Positions 16,458 through 25,232 of a DNA stretch of 34,222 nt are shown here, in pieces; positions within the stretch are counted from its first letter, which is position 1, and each line of letters begins with the position of its first letter. Source of the stretch: Streptomyces odonnellii (lineage in GTDB: Bacteria > Actinomycetota > Actinomycetes > Streptomycetales > Streptomycetaceae); contig NZ_LATD01000051.1 in NCBI RefSeq assembly GCF_000981895.1, forward strand, positions 1 through 34,222. Reading direction: 5' to 3'. The position numbers and the translations under genes are program-made. The notes below the pieces were generated by a model. That model was not told the origin of the DNA and made no database searches. It saw only the letters and a program-made list of their open reading frames with translations.

Positions 16458-16463
16458 TACCGT
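16458..16463 (+). promoter_or_regulatory. Candidate -10 element (TACCGT) of the two-component operon
   Basis: TACCGT lies seven bases upstream of the histidine kinase GTG, and the gene lacks a clear Shine-Dalgarno. A leaderless transcript is plausible. No -35 is obvious. Confidence 0.4.
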
Positions 16464-16470
16464 TGCTCGG

Positions 16471-17805
16471 GTGACTGCTATCGGCGCCGCGTTCGCCCGT
16501 ACCCGGTACTGGGCCCGTACGCATCCGCTCGTGTCCGACGCCGCTCTCGCCGCGCTCCTTCTCGGCTGCATGCTCCTCGGCTCCTTCGCCGGGCCCCGCG
16601 GCAGCCACGGCGGCCCGGACTTCGGTGCCCGTACTCCCGGCGCGCTCAGCGTCGTGCTGATGGTCCTCGGGGCCGCCGCGCTCGTGTTCCGGCGGCGCGC
16701 CCCCATGCCCGTCCTGGTGTGCACCGGCGGCGCCACCATCGTGGAGCTGATCGCGGTCCGGTCGCCGGCCCCCGTCGTGGTCAGTACCGTCGTCGCGCTG
16801 TACACCGTCGCCGCGCACACCGACCGCTCCACCACCTGGCGGGTCGGCCTCGCCACCATGGCCGTGCTGACCGCGGTCGCGATGATGTCCAGCTCCGACG
16901 TCTGGTACGCCCAGGAGAACCTCGGGATCTTCGCGTGGGCCGGGATGGCGAGCGCCGCGGGCGACGCCGTACGGAGCCGGCGCGGCTTCATCGACGCCAT
17001 GCGCGAACGCGCCGAACGGGCCGAGCGCACCCGCGAGGAAGAGGCACGCCGCCGCGTCGCCGAGGAGCGGCTGCGGATCGCCCGCGATCTGCACGATGTC
17101 GTGGCCCACCACATCGCCCTGGTCAACGTCCAGGCCGGGGTCGCCTCGCATGTCATGGACAAGCGCCCGGACCAGGCCAAGGAAGCCCTCGCGCAGGTAC
17201 GGGCGGCCAGCCGCTCCGCGCTCAGCGAGCTGCGCGCCACCGTCGGTCTGCTGCGCCAGTCCGGCGACCCGGCGGCCCCCACGGAACCGGCACCCGGCCT
17301 GCTCCACCTCGAAGGCCTGCTGGACACCTTCCGGAACGCGGGACTGCCCGTACGGTTCGCCGCGACCGGCCCGGAGTTCGAGGGGACGGACGGCCACCTC
17401 GGCGCGCCTCCCCGCCCCCGCCTCCCCGCCGCCGTCGACCTCGCCGCGTACCGGATCATCCAGGAGGCCCTCACCAATGTGCGCAAGCACGCGGGCCCCG
17501 CGGCCACGGCCGAGGTCCGTGTCGTACGGATCGGCGCCGCCCTGGAGATCACCGTCCTCGACGACGGCAAGGGCACCGGCGAGCCCGCCGACGGCGGCGG
17601 CCACGGCCTCATCGGCATGCGCGAACGTGTCAGCGCCCTCGGCGGCACCCTGACCGCGGCACCCCGCCCCGGCGGCGGCTTCCGCACCCGGGCGATACTT
17701 CCGGTGAACACCCCCGCGGGCGGAGCCCGGGACACCCGGGACCCCCGGCGCACAGAGGCCGCCCGGCCCGTCGGCGGTACGGGGAAGAGCGCGGAGGACG
17801 CATGA
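16471..17805 (+). CDS. Membrane-bound sensor histidine kinase, NarL/DesK-type (HisKA_3)
   Basis: The 444-residue protein has about four or five transmembrane segments (residues 22-165) with short loops and no large extracellular domain. A short coiled linker and a HisKA_3 dimerisation domain follow, with the phospho-acceptor His208 in ARDLHDVVAHHIALV. The HATPase domain has the N-box IIQEALTNVRKHAG (Asn336) and the G-boxes DDGKGTG and GGHGLIGMRERV. The lack of a large sensor loop suggests that it senses the membrane itself. The start is GTG at 16471; no ATG fits the first membrane segment. Its stop overlaps the response regulator start as ATGA, so the two are co-translated. Confidence 0.92.
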   Translation: MTAIGAAFARTRYWARTHPLVSDAALAALLLGCMLLGSFAGPRGSHGGPDFGARTPGALSVVLMVLGAAALVFRRRAPMPVLVCTGGATIVELIAVRSPAPVVVSTVVALYTVAAHTDRSTTWRVGLATMAVLTAVAMMSSSDVWYAQENLGIFAWAGMASAAGDAVRSRRGFIDAMRERAERAERTREEEARRRVAEERLRIARDLHDVVAHHIALVNVQAGVASHVMDKRPDQAKEALAQVRAASRSALSELRATVGLLRQSGDPAAPTEPAPGLLHLEGLLDTFRNAGLPVRFAATGPEFEGTDGHLGAPPRPRLPAAVDLAAYRIIQEALTNVRKHAGPAATAEVRVVRIGAALEITVLDDGKGTGEPADGGGHGLIGMRERVSALGGTLTAAPRPGGGFRTRAILPVNTPAGGARDTRDPRRTEAARPVGGTGKSAEDA

Positions 17806-18488
17806 CGATCAGGGTGCTGCTCGCCGACGACCAGACACTGCTGCGCAGCGCGTTCCGGGTCCTGGTGGACTCGGAGCCCGACATGACGGTCGTCGGGGAG
17901 GCCGCCGACGGCGCGGAGGCCGTGGCCCTCGCCCGCTCCACCCGGGCCGACGTGGTCCTGATGGACATCCGGATGCCCGGTACGGACGGCCTCGCCGCCA
18001 CCCGTGCGATCAGCGCCGATCCCGATCTCGCCGGGGTACGGGTCGTGATGCTGACCACCTTCGAGGTCGACGAGTACGTCGTGCAGTCGCTGCGTGCCGG
18101 TGCCTCCGGCTTCCTCGGCAAGGGCGCGGAGCCCGAGGAACTGCTCAACGCCATCCGGGTCGCCGCGGCCGGTGAGGCGTTGCTGTCGCCCGCCGCGACC
18201 AAGGGGCTGATCGCCACCTTCCTCGCCCAGAGCGCCGCGCCCTCCGACGACCGCGGCCCGGCCCGGCACACCGAGCGGCTGACGGCCCTCACCGGTCGTG
18301 AGCGCGAGGTCCTCGTCCTGGTCGCGGGCGGCCACTCCAACGACGAGATCGCCGAGCGGCTGGCCGTCAGCCCGCTGACCGTGAAGACCCATGTGAACCG
18401 GGCCATGGCGAAACTGGGGGCCCGAGACCGTGCGCAATTGGTGGTGATTGCGTATGAATCGGGCCTGGTACGTCCAAGGGTGGAGTAG
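17802..18488 (+). CDS. Response regulator, NarL/FixJ family
   Basis: The 228-residue protein has a receiver domain (residues 1-120) with the acidic pair Asp9/Asp10, the phospho-acceptor Asp55 in VVLMDIRMPG and Lys107 in FLGKGAEP. A LuxR-type helix-turn-helix follows at the C terminus (LTGREREVLVLVAGGHSNDE onward, then VKTHVNRAMAKLGARDRAQ). It is paired with the kinase just upstream through an ATGA overlap. The RND exporter gene begins 230 bases downstream on the same strand and is a natural candidate target, though no operator could be identified. Confidence 0.95.
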   Translation: MTIRVLLADDQTLLRSAFRVLVDSEPDMTVVGEAADGAEAVALARSTRADVVLMDIRMPGTDGLAATRAISADPDLAGVRVVMLTTFEVDEYVVQSLRAGASGFLGKGAEPEELLNAIRVAAAGEALLSPAATKGLIATFLAQSAAPSDDRGPARHTERLTALTGREREVLVLVAGGHSNDEIAERLAVSPLTVKTHVNRAMAKLGARDRAQLVVIAYESGLVRPRVE

Positions 18489-18718
18489 CCGCCCACCCTC
18501 GCGTACTACAGGCGCGGTATGCGGCGGATAAGGAAATGGACCTGGGGCCTACGCGTAAGCGCCCTCGCATGGCTGATCGTATAGGTGGGGCCGCAATCCC
18601 AGAGGGACCTGAATCCCGACCGTCGCCGGGCGACCCGTAGTCGGACATCCAGGGACGGGCCACCCGGAACCGGGTCGCCGCGCCAAACTGCCGCGTACAC
18701 CACAGAAGAGAGACCCCA

Positions 18719-21700
18719 ATGTCCTGGCTGTCCAGATTCAGCCTCGCGCAACGGGCCCTGATAGGGCTGATGTCGATCATCGCGATCGTCTTCGGAGCGA
18801 TCGCGATACCGCAGCTCAAGCAGCAGCTCCTGCCGTCCATCGAACTCCCGATGGTGTCGGTGCTCGCCCCCTACCAGGGCGCCTCCCCCGATGTGGTCGA
18901 GAAGCAGGTCGTCGAGCCGCTGGAGAACTCCCTCAAGGCCGTCGACGGCATCAGCGGCATCACCTCCACCGCGAGCGAGGGCAACGCCCTCGTCATGGCC
19001 AGCTTCGACTTCGGGAGCGAGGGCACCAAGCAGCTCGTCGCCGATGTCCAGCAGGCCGTGAACCGCGCCCGCGCCCAGTTGCCCTCCGAGGTCGACCCGC
19101 AGGTCATCGCCGGTTCGACGGACGACATCCCGACCGTCGTCCTCGCCGTCACCTCCGACAAGGACCAGCAGGCACTGGCCGACCAGTTGGAACGTACGGT
19201 CGTCCCGTCCCTGGAGGACATCGACGGCGTCGGACAGGTCACCATCGACGGTGTGCGCGACCTCCAGGTCGCCGTCACCCCCGACGACAAGAAGCTCGCC
19301 TCGGCCGGTCTGAACACCATGGCCCTCTCCGAGGCGCTCAGGTCGGGCGGCGCCGCGATCCCCGCGGGTTCGTTCTCCGAGGACGGCAAGAGCCGTACGG
19401 TCCAGGTCGGCGGCGGCTTCACCTCGCTCAAGCAGATCGAGGACCTGCGGATCGTGCCCCAGGCGGGCGGCCAGCCGGGCGCCGGTGCGCCCAAGCCCGT
19501 ACGCCTCGGTGACATCGCCACCGTCACGCAGAAGCCGTCCGCCGCGACCTCGCTGACCCGTACGAACGGCAAGCCCAGCCTCGCGGTCATGGCCACCATG
19601 GACAACGACGGCAGCGCGGTCGCCATTTCCAATGAGGTCAAGGACAAGCTGCCCGGCCTCCGCCAGGACCTCGGCGCCGGCGCCACCCTGACCGTCGTCA
19701 GCGACCAGGGCCCGGCCGTCTCCAAGTCCATCTCGGGCCTGACCACCGAGGGCGCGCTCGGTCTGCTCTTCGCCGTGATCGTGATCCTGGTCTTCCTGGC
19801 CTCGATCCGCTCCACGCTGGTTACCGCGGTCTCCATCCCGCTCTCCGTCGTGCTGGCGCTGATCGTGCTGTGGACCCGGGATCTCTCCCTCAACATGCTC
19901 ACCCTCGGCGCGCTGACCATCGCGATCGGCCGGGTCGTCGACGACTCGATCGTCGTCCTGGAGAACATCAAGCGGCACCTGGGCTACGGCGAGGAGCGCG
20001 AGAGCGCCATCCTCAACGCGGTCAAGGAGGTCGCGGGCGCGGTCACCTCCTCCACCCTCACCACCGTCGCGGTCTTCCTGCCGATCGGTCTGGTGGGCGG
20101 CATGGTCGGCGAGCTGTTCGGCTCGTTCTCGCTGACTGTGACCGCTGCGCTGATCGCCTCGCTGCTGGTCTCGCTCACCGTGGTGCCGGTGCTCTCGTAC
20201 TGGTTCCTGCGCGCGCCGAAGGGCACGGAGGGACTCGACGCGGAGGAAGCGCGCCGCCAGGCGGAGGAGAAGGAGGCCCGCAGCCCGCTCCAGCGCCTGT
20301 ACGTACCGGTGCTGCGCTTCGCGACCCGCCGCCGTCTCACCAGCGCGGCCATCGCGATCGTCGTGCTGCTCGCGACCTTCGGCATGGCGCCGCTGCTCAA
20401 GACCAACTTCTTCGACCAGGGCGAGCAGGACGTGCTCTCCATCAAGCAGGAGCTGGCCCCGGGCACCAGCCTGGAAGCGGCCGACGCCTCCGCGAAGAAG
20501 GTCGAGACCGTCCTCGGCGGTATCGACGGCATCAAGGACTACCAGGTCACCGTCGGCTCCTCCGGCTTCATGGCGGCCTTCGGCGGCGGTACGGGCGCCA
20601 ACCAGGCGTCCTACCAGGTCACTCTCAAGGACGACGCGTCGTTCGACGCCACGCAGGACCGGATCGAGAAGGAGCTGGCCGGGCTCGACGGCATCGGTGA
20701 GACGACCATCTCCGCCGGTGACGGCTTCGGCAGCCAGGACCTGAGCGTCGTCGTCAAGGCCGCCGACGCGGCCACGCTGCGCACGGCGGCGGACCAGGTA
20801 CGGGACTCCGTGGCGGGCCTCAAGGACGTCACCGACGTACAGAGCGACCTCTCGCAGAGCGTCCCGCGCATCTCGGTCAAGGCCAACTCCAAGGCCGCGG
20901 ACGCCGGATTCACCGATGCGACGCTGGGGCTCGCCGTCGGCCAGGCGGTACGGGGCACCACCTCCGGCAAGGCGATCCTGGACGACACCGAGCGCGATGT
21001 CGTGATCACCTCCGCCAAGCCGGCCAAGACGCTCGCCGAGCTGAAGAACCTGTCGCTCGGCCCGGTCAAGCTCGGCCAGATCGCCGATGTGAAGCTGGTG
21101 CCGGGCCCGGTCACCATGACCAGGATCGACGGCTCGCGCGCCGCGACCATCACGGCCAGGCCGACCGGTGACAACACCGGCGCGGTCAGCGCCTCGCTCC
21201 AGTCGAAGATCGACGCGCTGGATCTGCCGGAGGGCGCGACCGCGTCCATCGGCGGTGTCTCGCAGGACCAGGGCGAGGCGTTCACCCAGCTCGCCCTCGC
21301 CATGCTGGCGGCCATCGCGATCGTCTTCATGCTGCTGGTCGCGACCTTCCGCTCGCTGATCCAGCCGCTGATCCTGCTGGTGTCGATCCCGTTCGCGGCG
21401 ACCGGCGCGATCGGGCTGCTGATCCTGACCGGTACGCCGATGGGTGTCCCGGCGATGATCGGCATGCTGATGCTGATCGGCATCGTGGTGACCAACGCGA
21501 TCGTGCTGATCGACCTGATCAACCAGTACCGCAGGCAGGGGCTCGGTGTGGTCGAGGCGGTCGTCGAGGGCGGCCGTCACCGACTGCGCCCGATCCTGAT
21601 GACCGCGCTGGCGACCATCTTCGCGCTGCTGCCGATGGCGCTGGGCATCACGGGCGAGGGCGGGTTCATCGCCCAGCCGCTCGCGGTCGTGGTGATCGGC

Positions 21701-21871
21701 GGTCTGGTGACCTCGACGCTGCTGACGCTGCTGCTCGTACCGACGCTGTACGCGATGGTCGAGCTGCGCAAGGAGCGCCGGGCGAAGAAGAAGGCGGCGA
21801 AGCGGCACGCGAGGTCGGGCGGCGCCCCGGCCCCGGAGCCCGCTCCGGACCCGGAACCGGCCAACGTCTGA
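18719..21871 (+). CDS. RND-family exporter (AcrB/SwrC-like)
   Basis: The 1050-residue protein has the full RND layout: a first membrane segment, a large extracytoplasmic loop, six membrane segments, a second loop and six more. The proton-relay aspartates are present as Asp408-Asp409 in GRVVDDSIVVLENI of TM4. The size and the N terminus (MSWLSRFSLAQRALIGLMS, QLLPSIELPMVSVLAPYQGA) are closer to the HAE-1/SwrC type than to mycobacterial MmpL proteins. No membrane-fusion partner or outer-membrane channel gene is nearby, as expected for a Gram-positive. Likely substrates are drugs, surfactants or lipids, but none can be named. AGAAGAGAG lies before the ATG. The C terminus is a Lys/Arg then Pro-rich tail. 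A strong terminator follows. Confidence 0.93.
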   Translation: MSWLSRFSLAQRALIGLMSIIAIVFGAIAIPQLKQQLLPSIELPMVSVLAPYQGASPDVVEKQVVEPLENSLKAVDGISGITSTASEGNALVMASFDFGSEGTKQLVADVQQAVNRARAQLPSEVDPQVIAGSTDDIPTVVLAVTSDKDQQALADQLERTVVPSLEDIDGVGQVTIDGVRDLQVAVTPDDKKLASAGLNTMALSEALRSGGAAIPAGSFSEDGKSRTVQVGGGFTSLKQIEDLRIVPQAGGQPGAGAPKPVRLGDIATVTQKPSAATSLTRTNGKPSLAVMATMDNDGSAVAISNEVKDKLPGLRQDLGAGATLTVVSDQGPAVSKSISGLTTEGALGLLFAVIVILVFLASIRSTLVTAVSIPLSVVLALIVLWTRDLSLNMLTLGALTIAIGRVVDDSIVVLENIKRHLGYGEERESAILNAVKEVAGAVTSSTLTTVAVFLPIGLVGGMVGELFGSFSLTVTAALIASLLVSLTVVPVLSYWFLRAPKGTEGLDAEEARRQAEEKEARSPLQRLYVPVLRFATRRRLTSAAIAIVVLLATFGMAPLLKTNFFDQGEQDVLSIKQELAPGTSLEAADASAKKVETVLGGIDGIKDYQVTVGSSGFMAAFGGGTGANQASYQVTLKDDASFDATQDRIEKELAGLDGIGETTISAGDGFGSQDLSVVVKAADAATLRTAADQVRDSVAGLKDVTDVQSDLSQSVPRISVKANSKAADAGFTDATLGLAVGQAVRGTTSGKAILDDTERDVVITSAKPAKTLAELKNLSLGPVKLGQIADVKLVPGPVTMTRIDGSRAATITARPTGDNTGAVSASLQSKIDALDLPEGATASIGGVSQDQGEAFTQLALAMLAAIAIVFMLLVATFRSLIQPLILLVSIPFAATGAIGLLILTGTPMGVPAMIGMLMLIGIVVTNAIVLIDLINQYRRQGLGVVEAVVEGGRHRLRPILMTALATIFALLPMALGITGEGGFIAQPLAVVVIGGLVTSTLLTLLLVPTLYAMVELRKERRAKKKAAKRHARSGGAPAPEPAPDPEPANV

Positions 21872-21887
21872 CGGTCTGAACGCTGTT

Positions 21888-21937
21888 CGCCCCGGAGCGC
21901 CCGCGATATGCGGGCCGCTCCGGGGCGATGGCTTTTT
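21888..21937 (+). terminator. Terminator after the RND exporter gene
   Basis: CGCCCCGGAGCG at 21888-21899 pairs perfectly with CGCTCCGGGGCG at 21916-21927. An inner stem, CCCGC with GCGGG, closes on a GATAT loop. TTTTT follows at 21933-21937. This is a classic intrinsic terminator. Confidence 0.88.
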
Positions 21938-21941
21938 GCGG

Positions 21942-21967
21942 GGAACGTTGTGCGGAACAACCGTTCC
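21942..21967 (+). promoter_or_regulatory. Palindrome / ECF-like promoter candidate before the GDPD gene
   Basis: GGAACGTTGT and ACAACCGTTCC form an imperfect inverted repeat with one extra base. The same bases also read GGAAC-N15-CGTT (21942-21946 and 21962-21965), which resembles an ECF sigma promoter. The site lies about 110 bases before the GDPD start. I cannot tell a promoter from an operator here. Confidence 0.3.
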
Positions 21968-22072
21968 TCTGGCGTTCATGGCCCCCTAACGTCTGAGCTT
22001 CACGCGCACCGGACCCGGCGAATTAGCGTCACCGGGTCCGGTCCAGTCCCGCCCGAAGCAGACGAGGTTCAG

Positions 22073-23152
22073 ATGTCCCTCTGGCACGCCTTCGCCGCCC
22101 TGACCGTCGTACCGGCGCTCGCCGTCCCGGCGACCGCCCAGGCGGCCACAGCCCATGGCCACCACGGTCACGTCCCGCCCCAGAAGACCCACTTCGACCT
22201 CCAGGCCCACCGCGGCGGCCTCGGCCTGACCACCGAGGAGTCCCTGGAGGGCTTCGGCAAGGCGCTGCGCCTCGGCGTGAGCACGCTGGAGCTGGACACC
22301 CACGTCACCAAGGACAGCAAGGTCGTCGTCAACCACGACCGGCAGATCAGCGCCCAGAAGTGCAAGGACACCGGGCCGGTCGTGCCGGGCGACCCGATGT
22401 ACCCGTACGTCGGGAAGTACATCAAGGACCTGACGCTGGCCCAGCTCAAGACGATGGACTGCGGCTACCAGCAGCTGCCCGGCTACCCCGAGCAGGAGCA
22501 GATCAAGGGCTTCCGCATGGTGGAGCTGAAGGACGTCCTCGACCTGGTCAAGAGCTACCGGGCCAAGCAGGTCAAGCTGAACATCGAGACGAAGGTGGAG
22601 GCCGGCGCCCCCGAGCAGACCGCTCCGCGCGAGCTGTTCGTCCGCCGTGTGTACGAGGAGATCCACCGCTCGGGCATCGAGAAGCAGGTCACCATCCAGT
22701 CCTTCGACTGGGGCGCGCTGAAGGCCATGCACAAGCTGGCGCCGAAGTACCCGCTGGTGGCGCTGACGAACTACGACTTCCTCCAGGTCGGCAAGGAGGG
22801 CGCCTCCCCGTGGCTCGGCGGCATCGACGCCGACGACTACGACGGCGACTTCGTCAAGGCCGCGTCCACCGTCCCCGGTGTCACCGCGCTCTCCCCGAAC
22901 TACGGCTTCCCGCAGAACGGCACGATCGCGGACCCGAACTTCCGCTTCTACCCCGACAAGAAGATGATCTCCGACGCCCACAAGCGCGGTCTGAAGGTCA
23001 TCCCGTGGACGTGTGACGACCCCGCCACGATCGAGGCGCTCATGGACATGGGCATCGACGGCATCATCACCGACTACCCCGACCGCGTGCGCGACATCAT
23101 GTCCGAGCGCGGCATGCGCCTGCCCAAGTCGTACGACGCACCGCGGCGGTGA
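22073..23152 (+). CDS. Secreted glycerophosphodiester phosphodiesterase
   Basis: The 359-residue protein hydrolyses glycerophosphodiesters to glycerol-3-phosphate and an alcohol, probably scavenging phosphate or recycling lipid head groups. A Sec signal peptide covers about residues 1-24 (MSLWHAFAALTVVPALAVPA, then TAQA). The GDPD-type TIM barrel holds the conserved DLQAHRGGLGL (His46, Arg47), LELDTHVTKD (Glu73, Asp75) and VVVNHD (His88), and ends with PWTCDDPATIEALMDMGIDG. GAGG at 22064-22067 sets the ATG at 22073; an in-frame upstream extension has no ribosome binding site. It is preceded by a terminator and followed by convergent hairpins shared with nadA. Confidence 0.92.
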   Translation: MSLWHAFAALTVVPALAVPATAQAATAHGHHGHVPPQKTHFDLQAHRGGLGLTTEESLEGFGKALRLGVSTLELDTHVTKDSKVVVNHDRQISAQKCKDTGPVVPGDPMYPYVGKYIKDLTLAQLKTMDCGYQQLPGYPEQEQIKGFRMVELKDVLDLVKSYRAKQVKLNIETKVEAGAPEQTAPRELFVRRVYEEIHRSGIEKQVTIQSFDWGALKAMHKLAPKYPLVALTNYDFLQVGKEGASPWLGGIDADDYDGDFVKAASTVPGVTALSPNYGFPQNGTIADPNFRFYPDKKMISDAHKRGLKVIPWTCDDPATIEALMDMGIDGIITDYPDRVRDIMSERGMRLPKSYDAPRR

Positions 23153-23199
23153 CCTGTCCGCGGGTCAGAACCAAGAGATAGCCGGGGCGGGCCGACAGG

Positions 23200-23227
23200 C
23201 CGCCCTGCGACGGGTGCCGCAGGGCGG
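23200..23227. terminator. Hairpin between convergent GDPD and nadA genes
   Basis: CCGCCCTGCG at 23200-23209 pairs with CGCAGGGCGG at 23218-23227 across an eight-base loop. There is no T-run. It may serve either strand. Confidence 0.6.
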
Positions 23228-23230
23228 TGC

Positions 23231-23257
23231 GGGGGCGCTCCGTGGGTGGGCGCCCCC
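23231..23257. terminator. Second hairpin between convergent GDPD and nadA genes
   Basis: GGGGGCGC at 23231-23238 pairs with GCGCCCCC at 23250-23257 across an 11-base loop, directly after the first hairpin and 40 bases from the nadA stop. Confidence 0.6.
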
Positions 23258-23296
23258 GACGCCGTACATGGCCGGGGCCTCGCCGGCCCGCGCCGC

Positions 23297-24484
23297 CTAC
23301 GGCAGTGCCAGCATCCGTTCCAGGGCGAGCTGTGCGAAGTCCGCCGTCTCCTTGTCGACCTGGATGCGGTTGACCTCGTTGCCCTCAGCCAGCGACTCCA
23401 GTGCCCAGACGAGATGCGGCAGATCGATCCGGTTCATCGTCGAGCAGAAGCACACCGTCCTGTCGAGGAAGACGATCTCCTTGTCCTCCGAGGCGAAACG
23501 GTTCGCCAGGCGCTGGACCAGATTCAGCTCCGTACCGACCGCCCACTTCGAGCCCGCCGGCGCCGCCTCCAGCGCCTTGATGATGTACTCCGTCGAGCCG
23601 ACGTGGTCCGCCGCCGCCACGACCTCGTGCTTGCACTCCGGGTGCACCAGCACATTCACCCCGGGGATCCGCTCCCGTACCTCCCGGACGGAGTCCAGAG
23701 AGAAACGGCCGTGCACCGAGCAGTGCCCGCGCCACAGGATCATCTTCGCGTTCCGCAGCTCCTCGGCCGTCAGACCGCCGTTGGGCTTGTGCGGGTTGTA
23801 GAGGACACAGTCCTCCAGGGACAGCCCCAGCTCCCGTACCGCGGTGTTGCGCCCGAGGTGCTGATCGGGCAGGAAGAGCACCTTCTCGCCCTGCTCGAAG
23901 GCCCAGTTCAGGGCGCGCGCGGCATTCGACGACGTACAGATCGTGCCGCCGTGCTTGCCGGTGAACGCCTTGATGTCGGCCGAGGAGTTCATGTACGAGA
24001 CGGGCACGACCTGCCCGGCTATGCCCGCGTCGGTCAGCACGTCCCAGCACTCCGCGACCTGCTCGGCCGTGGCCATGTCGGCCATGGAGCAGCCGGCCGC
24101 GAGATCGGGCAGCACGACCTTCTGGTCGTCCGAGGTCAGGATGTCCGCGGACTCGGCCATGAAGTGCACACCGCAGAAGACGATGTACTCCGCGCCGGGC
24201 CGCGCCGCCGCGTCCCTGGCCAGCTTGAAGGAGTCCCCGGTGACATCCGCGAACTGGATGACCTCGTCGCGCTGGTAGTGATGGCCGAGGACGAACACCT
24301 TGTCCCCGAGCTTCTCCTTGGCCGCGCGGGCGCGCTCGACCAGGTCCGGGTCGGACGGGGCGGGCAGATCGCCGGGACACTCCACGCCCCGCTCGCTCCG
24401 CGGGTCGGCCTCCCGGCCGAGCAGCAGCAGGGCGAGGGGCGTCGGCCGGACGTCGAGGTCCTGTCGGGGCTGGGCGGTGGTCAC
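23297..24484 (-). CDS. nadA: Quinolinate synthase A
   Basis: NadA condenses iminoaspartate with dihydroxyacetone phosphate to quinolinate in NAD synthesis, using a [4Fe-4S] cluster. The 395-residue product carries the three ligand regions: FCGVHFMAES (Cys104), VHPECKHEV (Cys284) and CFCSTMN (Cys345 or Cys347). Also present are the family GHHYQRDEV and GCSMADMA segments. An N-terminal stretch of about 40 residues precedes the domain, typical of actinobacterial NadA. The start is GTG at 24482-24484 with AAAGGG a few bases upstream. nadB and nadC are not in the window. It diverges from erpA, whose product inserts Fe-S clusters, so the shared 325-base gap is of regulatory interest. Confidence 0.95.
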   Translation of the reverse strand: MTTAQPRQDLDVRPTPLALLLLGREADPRSERGVECPGDLPAPSDPDLVERARAAKEKLGDKVFVLGHHYQRDEVIQFADVTGDSFKLARDAAARPGAEYIVFCGVHFMAESADILTSDDQKVVLPDLAAGCSMADMATAEQVAECWDVLTDAGIAGQVVPVSYMNSSADIKAFTGKHGGTICTSSNAARALNWAFEQGEKVLFLPDQHLGRNTAVRELGLSLEDCVLYNPHKPNGGLTAEELRNAKMILWRGHCSVHGRFSLDSVREVRERIPGVNVLVHPECKHEVVAAADHVGSTEYIIKALEAAPAGSKWAVGTELNLVQRLANRFASEDKEIVFLDRTVCFCSTMNRIDLPHLVWALESLAEGNEVNRIQVDKETADFAQLALERMLALP

Positions 24485-24809
24485 GTCACACACCCTTTCT
24501 TCTCTGCGAACGCTTCTCTGGAACGAAGCCTGGACCAAGCCTTTTCGTCGAATTGACGCTATCTATCATAACTCCTTTCGTGTCACTTTGACGATGGCGA
24601 TAGCGTCGATGTGACGCATTCCCGTGGCGGCCCGGCCGGGCCCCGCCGAACCCCTGGCCACGGCCGACCGCTGACGATCAGCGAGCGGGTGTGCGAGCAT
24701 GAAGACGGCATAAGAACGGCAACAGACACGCGCCAGCGCCCGGAATGAATCCGCGGCCGAGCCGGTTGCACTGTCGGCAAGCAGTCCGTACAACCCGGGA
24801 GAGAAGACG
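24485..24809. other. Divergent control region between nadA and erpA (325 bp)
   Basis: No gene is seen. Bases 24540-24620 are unusually AT-rich for this genome and hold the palindromes and candidate nadA -10 listed separately. The erpA-proximal half holds only its ribosome binding site (GGGAGAG, 24797-24803); I see no clear erpA promoter. Confidence 0.6.
24555..24615. promoter_or_regulatory. Candidate operator cluster and nadA promoter
   Basis: Two GTC/GAC palindromes lie 23 bases apart, close to two helical turns: GTCACTTTGAC at 24582-24592 and GTCGATGTGAC at 24605-24615. A longer inverted repeat, GACGCTATC (24555-24563) with GATAGCGTC (24599-24607), encloses the first. On the minus strand TATGAT at 24565-24570 is a good -10 for nadA, and the first palindrome would cover its -35 region. 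This layout suits a regulator of NAD synthesis, but I cannot assign the family. Confidence 0.45.
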
Positions 24810-25166
24810 ATGTCCGTATCGGACGAGACCACCACCGTGAGCGACGGCATCCTCCTGTCCGACGCCGCCGCGAGCAAGGTCAAGGCCCTGCTGGACCAGG
24901 AAGGCCGGGACGATCTCGCGCTGCGGGTCGCCGTACAGCCCGGCGGCTGCTCCGGCCTGCGTTACCAGCTCTTCTTCGACGAGCGCTCGCTGGACGGCGA
25001 TGTCGTCAAGGAGTTCGGCGGTGTCAAGGTCGTCACCGACCGGATGAGCGCGCCGTACCTCGGCGGTGCCTCCATCGACTTCGTCGACACCATCGAGAAG
25101 CAGGGCTTCACGATCGACAACCCGAACGCGACGGGCTCCTGCGCCTGCGGCGACTCCTTCAGCTGA
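24810..25166 (+). CDS. erpA: Iron-sulfur cluster insertion protein, HesB/IscA/ErpA family
   Basis: This A-type carrier protein hands [4Fe-4S] or [2Fe-2S] clusters to target enzymes. The 118-residue product shows the family fold with the three cluster cysteines in place: Cys47 in QPGGCSGLRYQLFFD, and Cys111 and Cys113 in TGSCACGDSF. The ATG has GGGAGAG six bases upstream. A hairpin terminator follows at 25233. It lies opposite nadA, an Fe-S enzyme, and a few genes from the cysteine desulfurase-TusA fusion, so local Fe-S and sulfur functions cluster. From memory the order HesB, membrane protein, adenosine kinase matches M. tuberculosis Rv2204c-Rv2202c. Confidence 0.94.
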   Translation: MSVSDETTTVSDGILLSDAAASKVKALLDQEGRDDLALRVAVQPGGCSGLRYQLFFDERSLDGDVVKEFGGVKVVTDRMSAPYLGGASIDFVDTIEKQGFTIDNPNATGSCACGDSFS

Positions 25167-25232
25167 GCCCCCGGCCGGACCCCGCCGGAGGCCGTGGGCC
25201 GAAGGACGTACGGGTACAGACACGGGTACAGA

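Noticed and set aside
18506..21979. A very long minus-strand frame opposite the RND exporter (about 1150 codons)
   Set aside because: It is an Arg/Asp/Gln-rich antisense frame created by third-position GC bias of the real gene, with no domain.
21971..22072. PHO boxes before the GDPD gene
   Set aside because: Only one unit resembling GTTCA is seen (near 21974), without a second 11-base direct repeat, so PhoP control is not supported by sequence.
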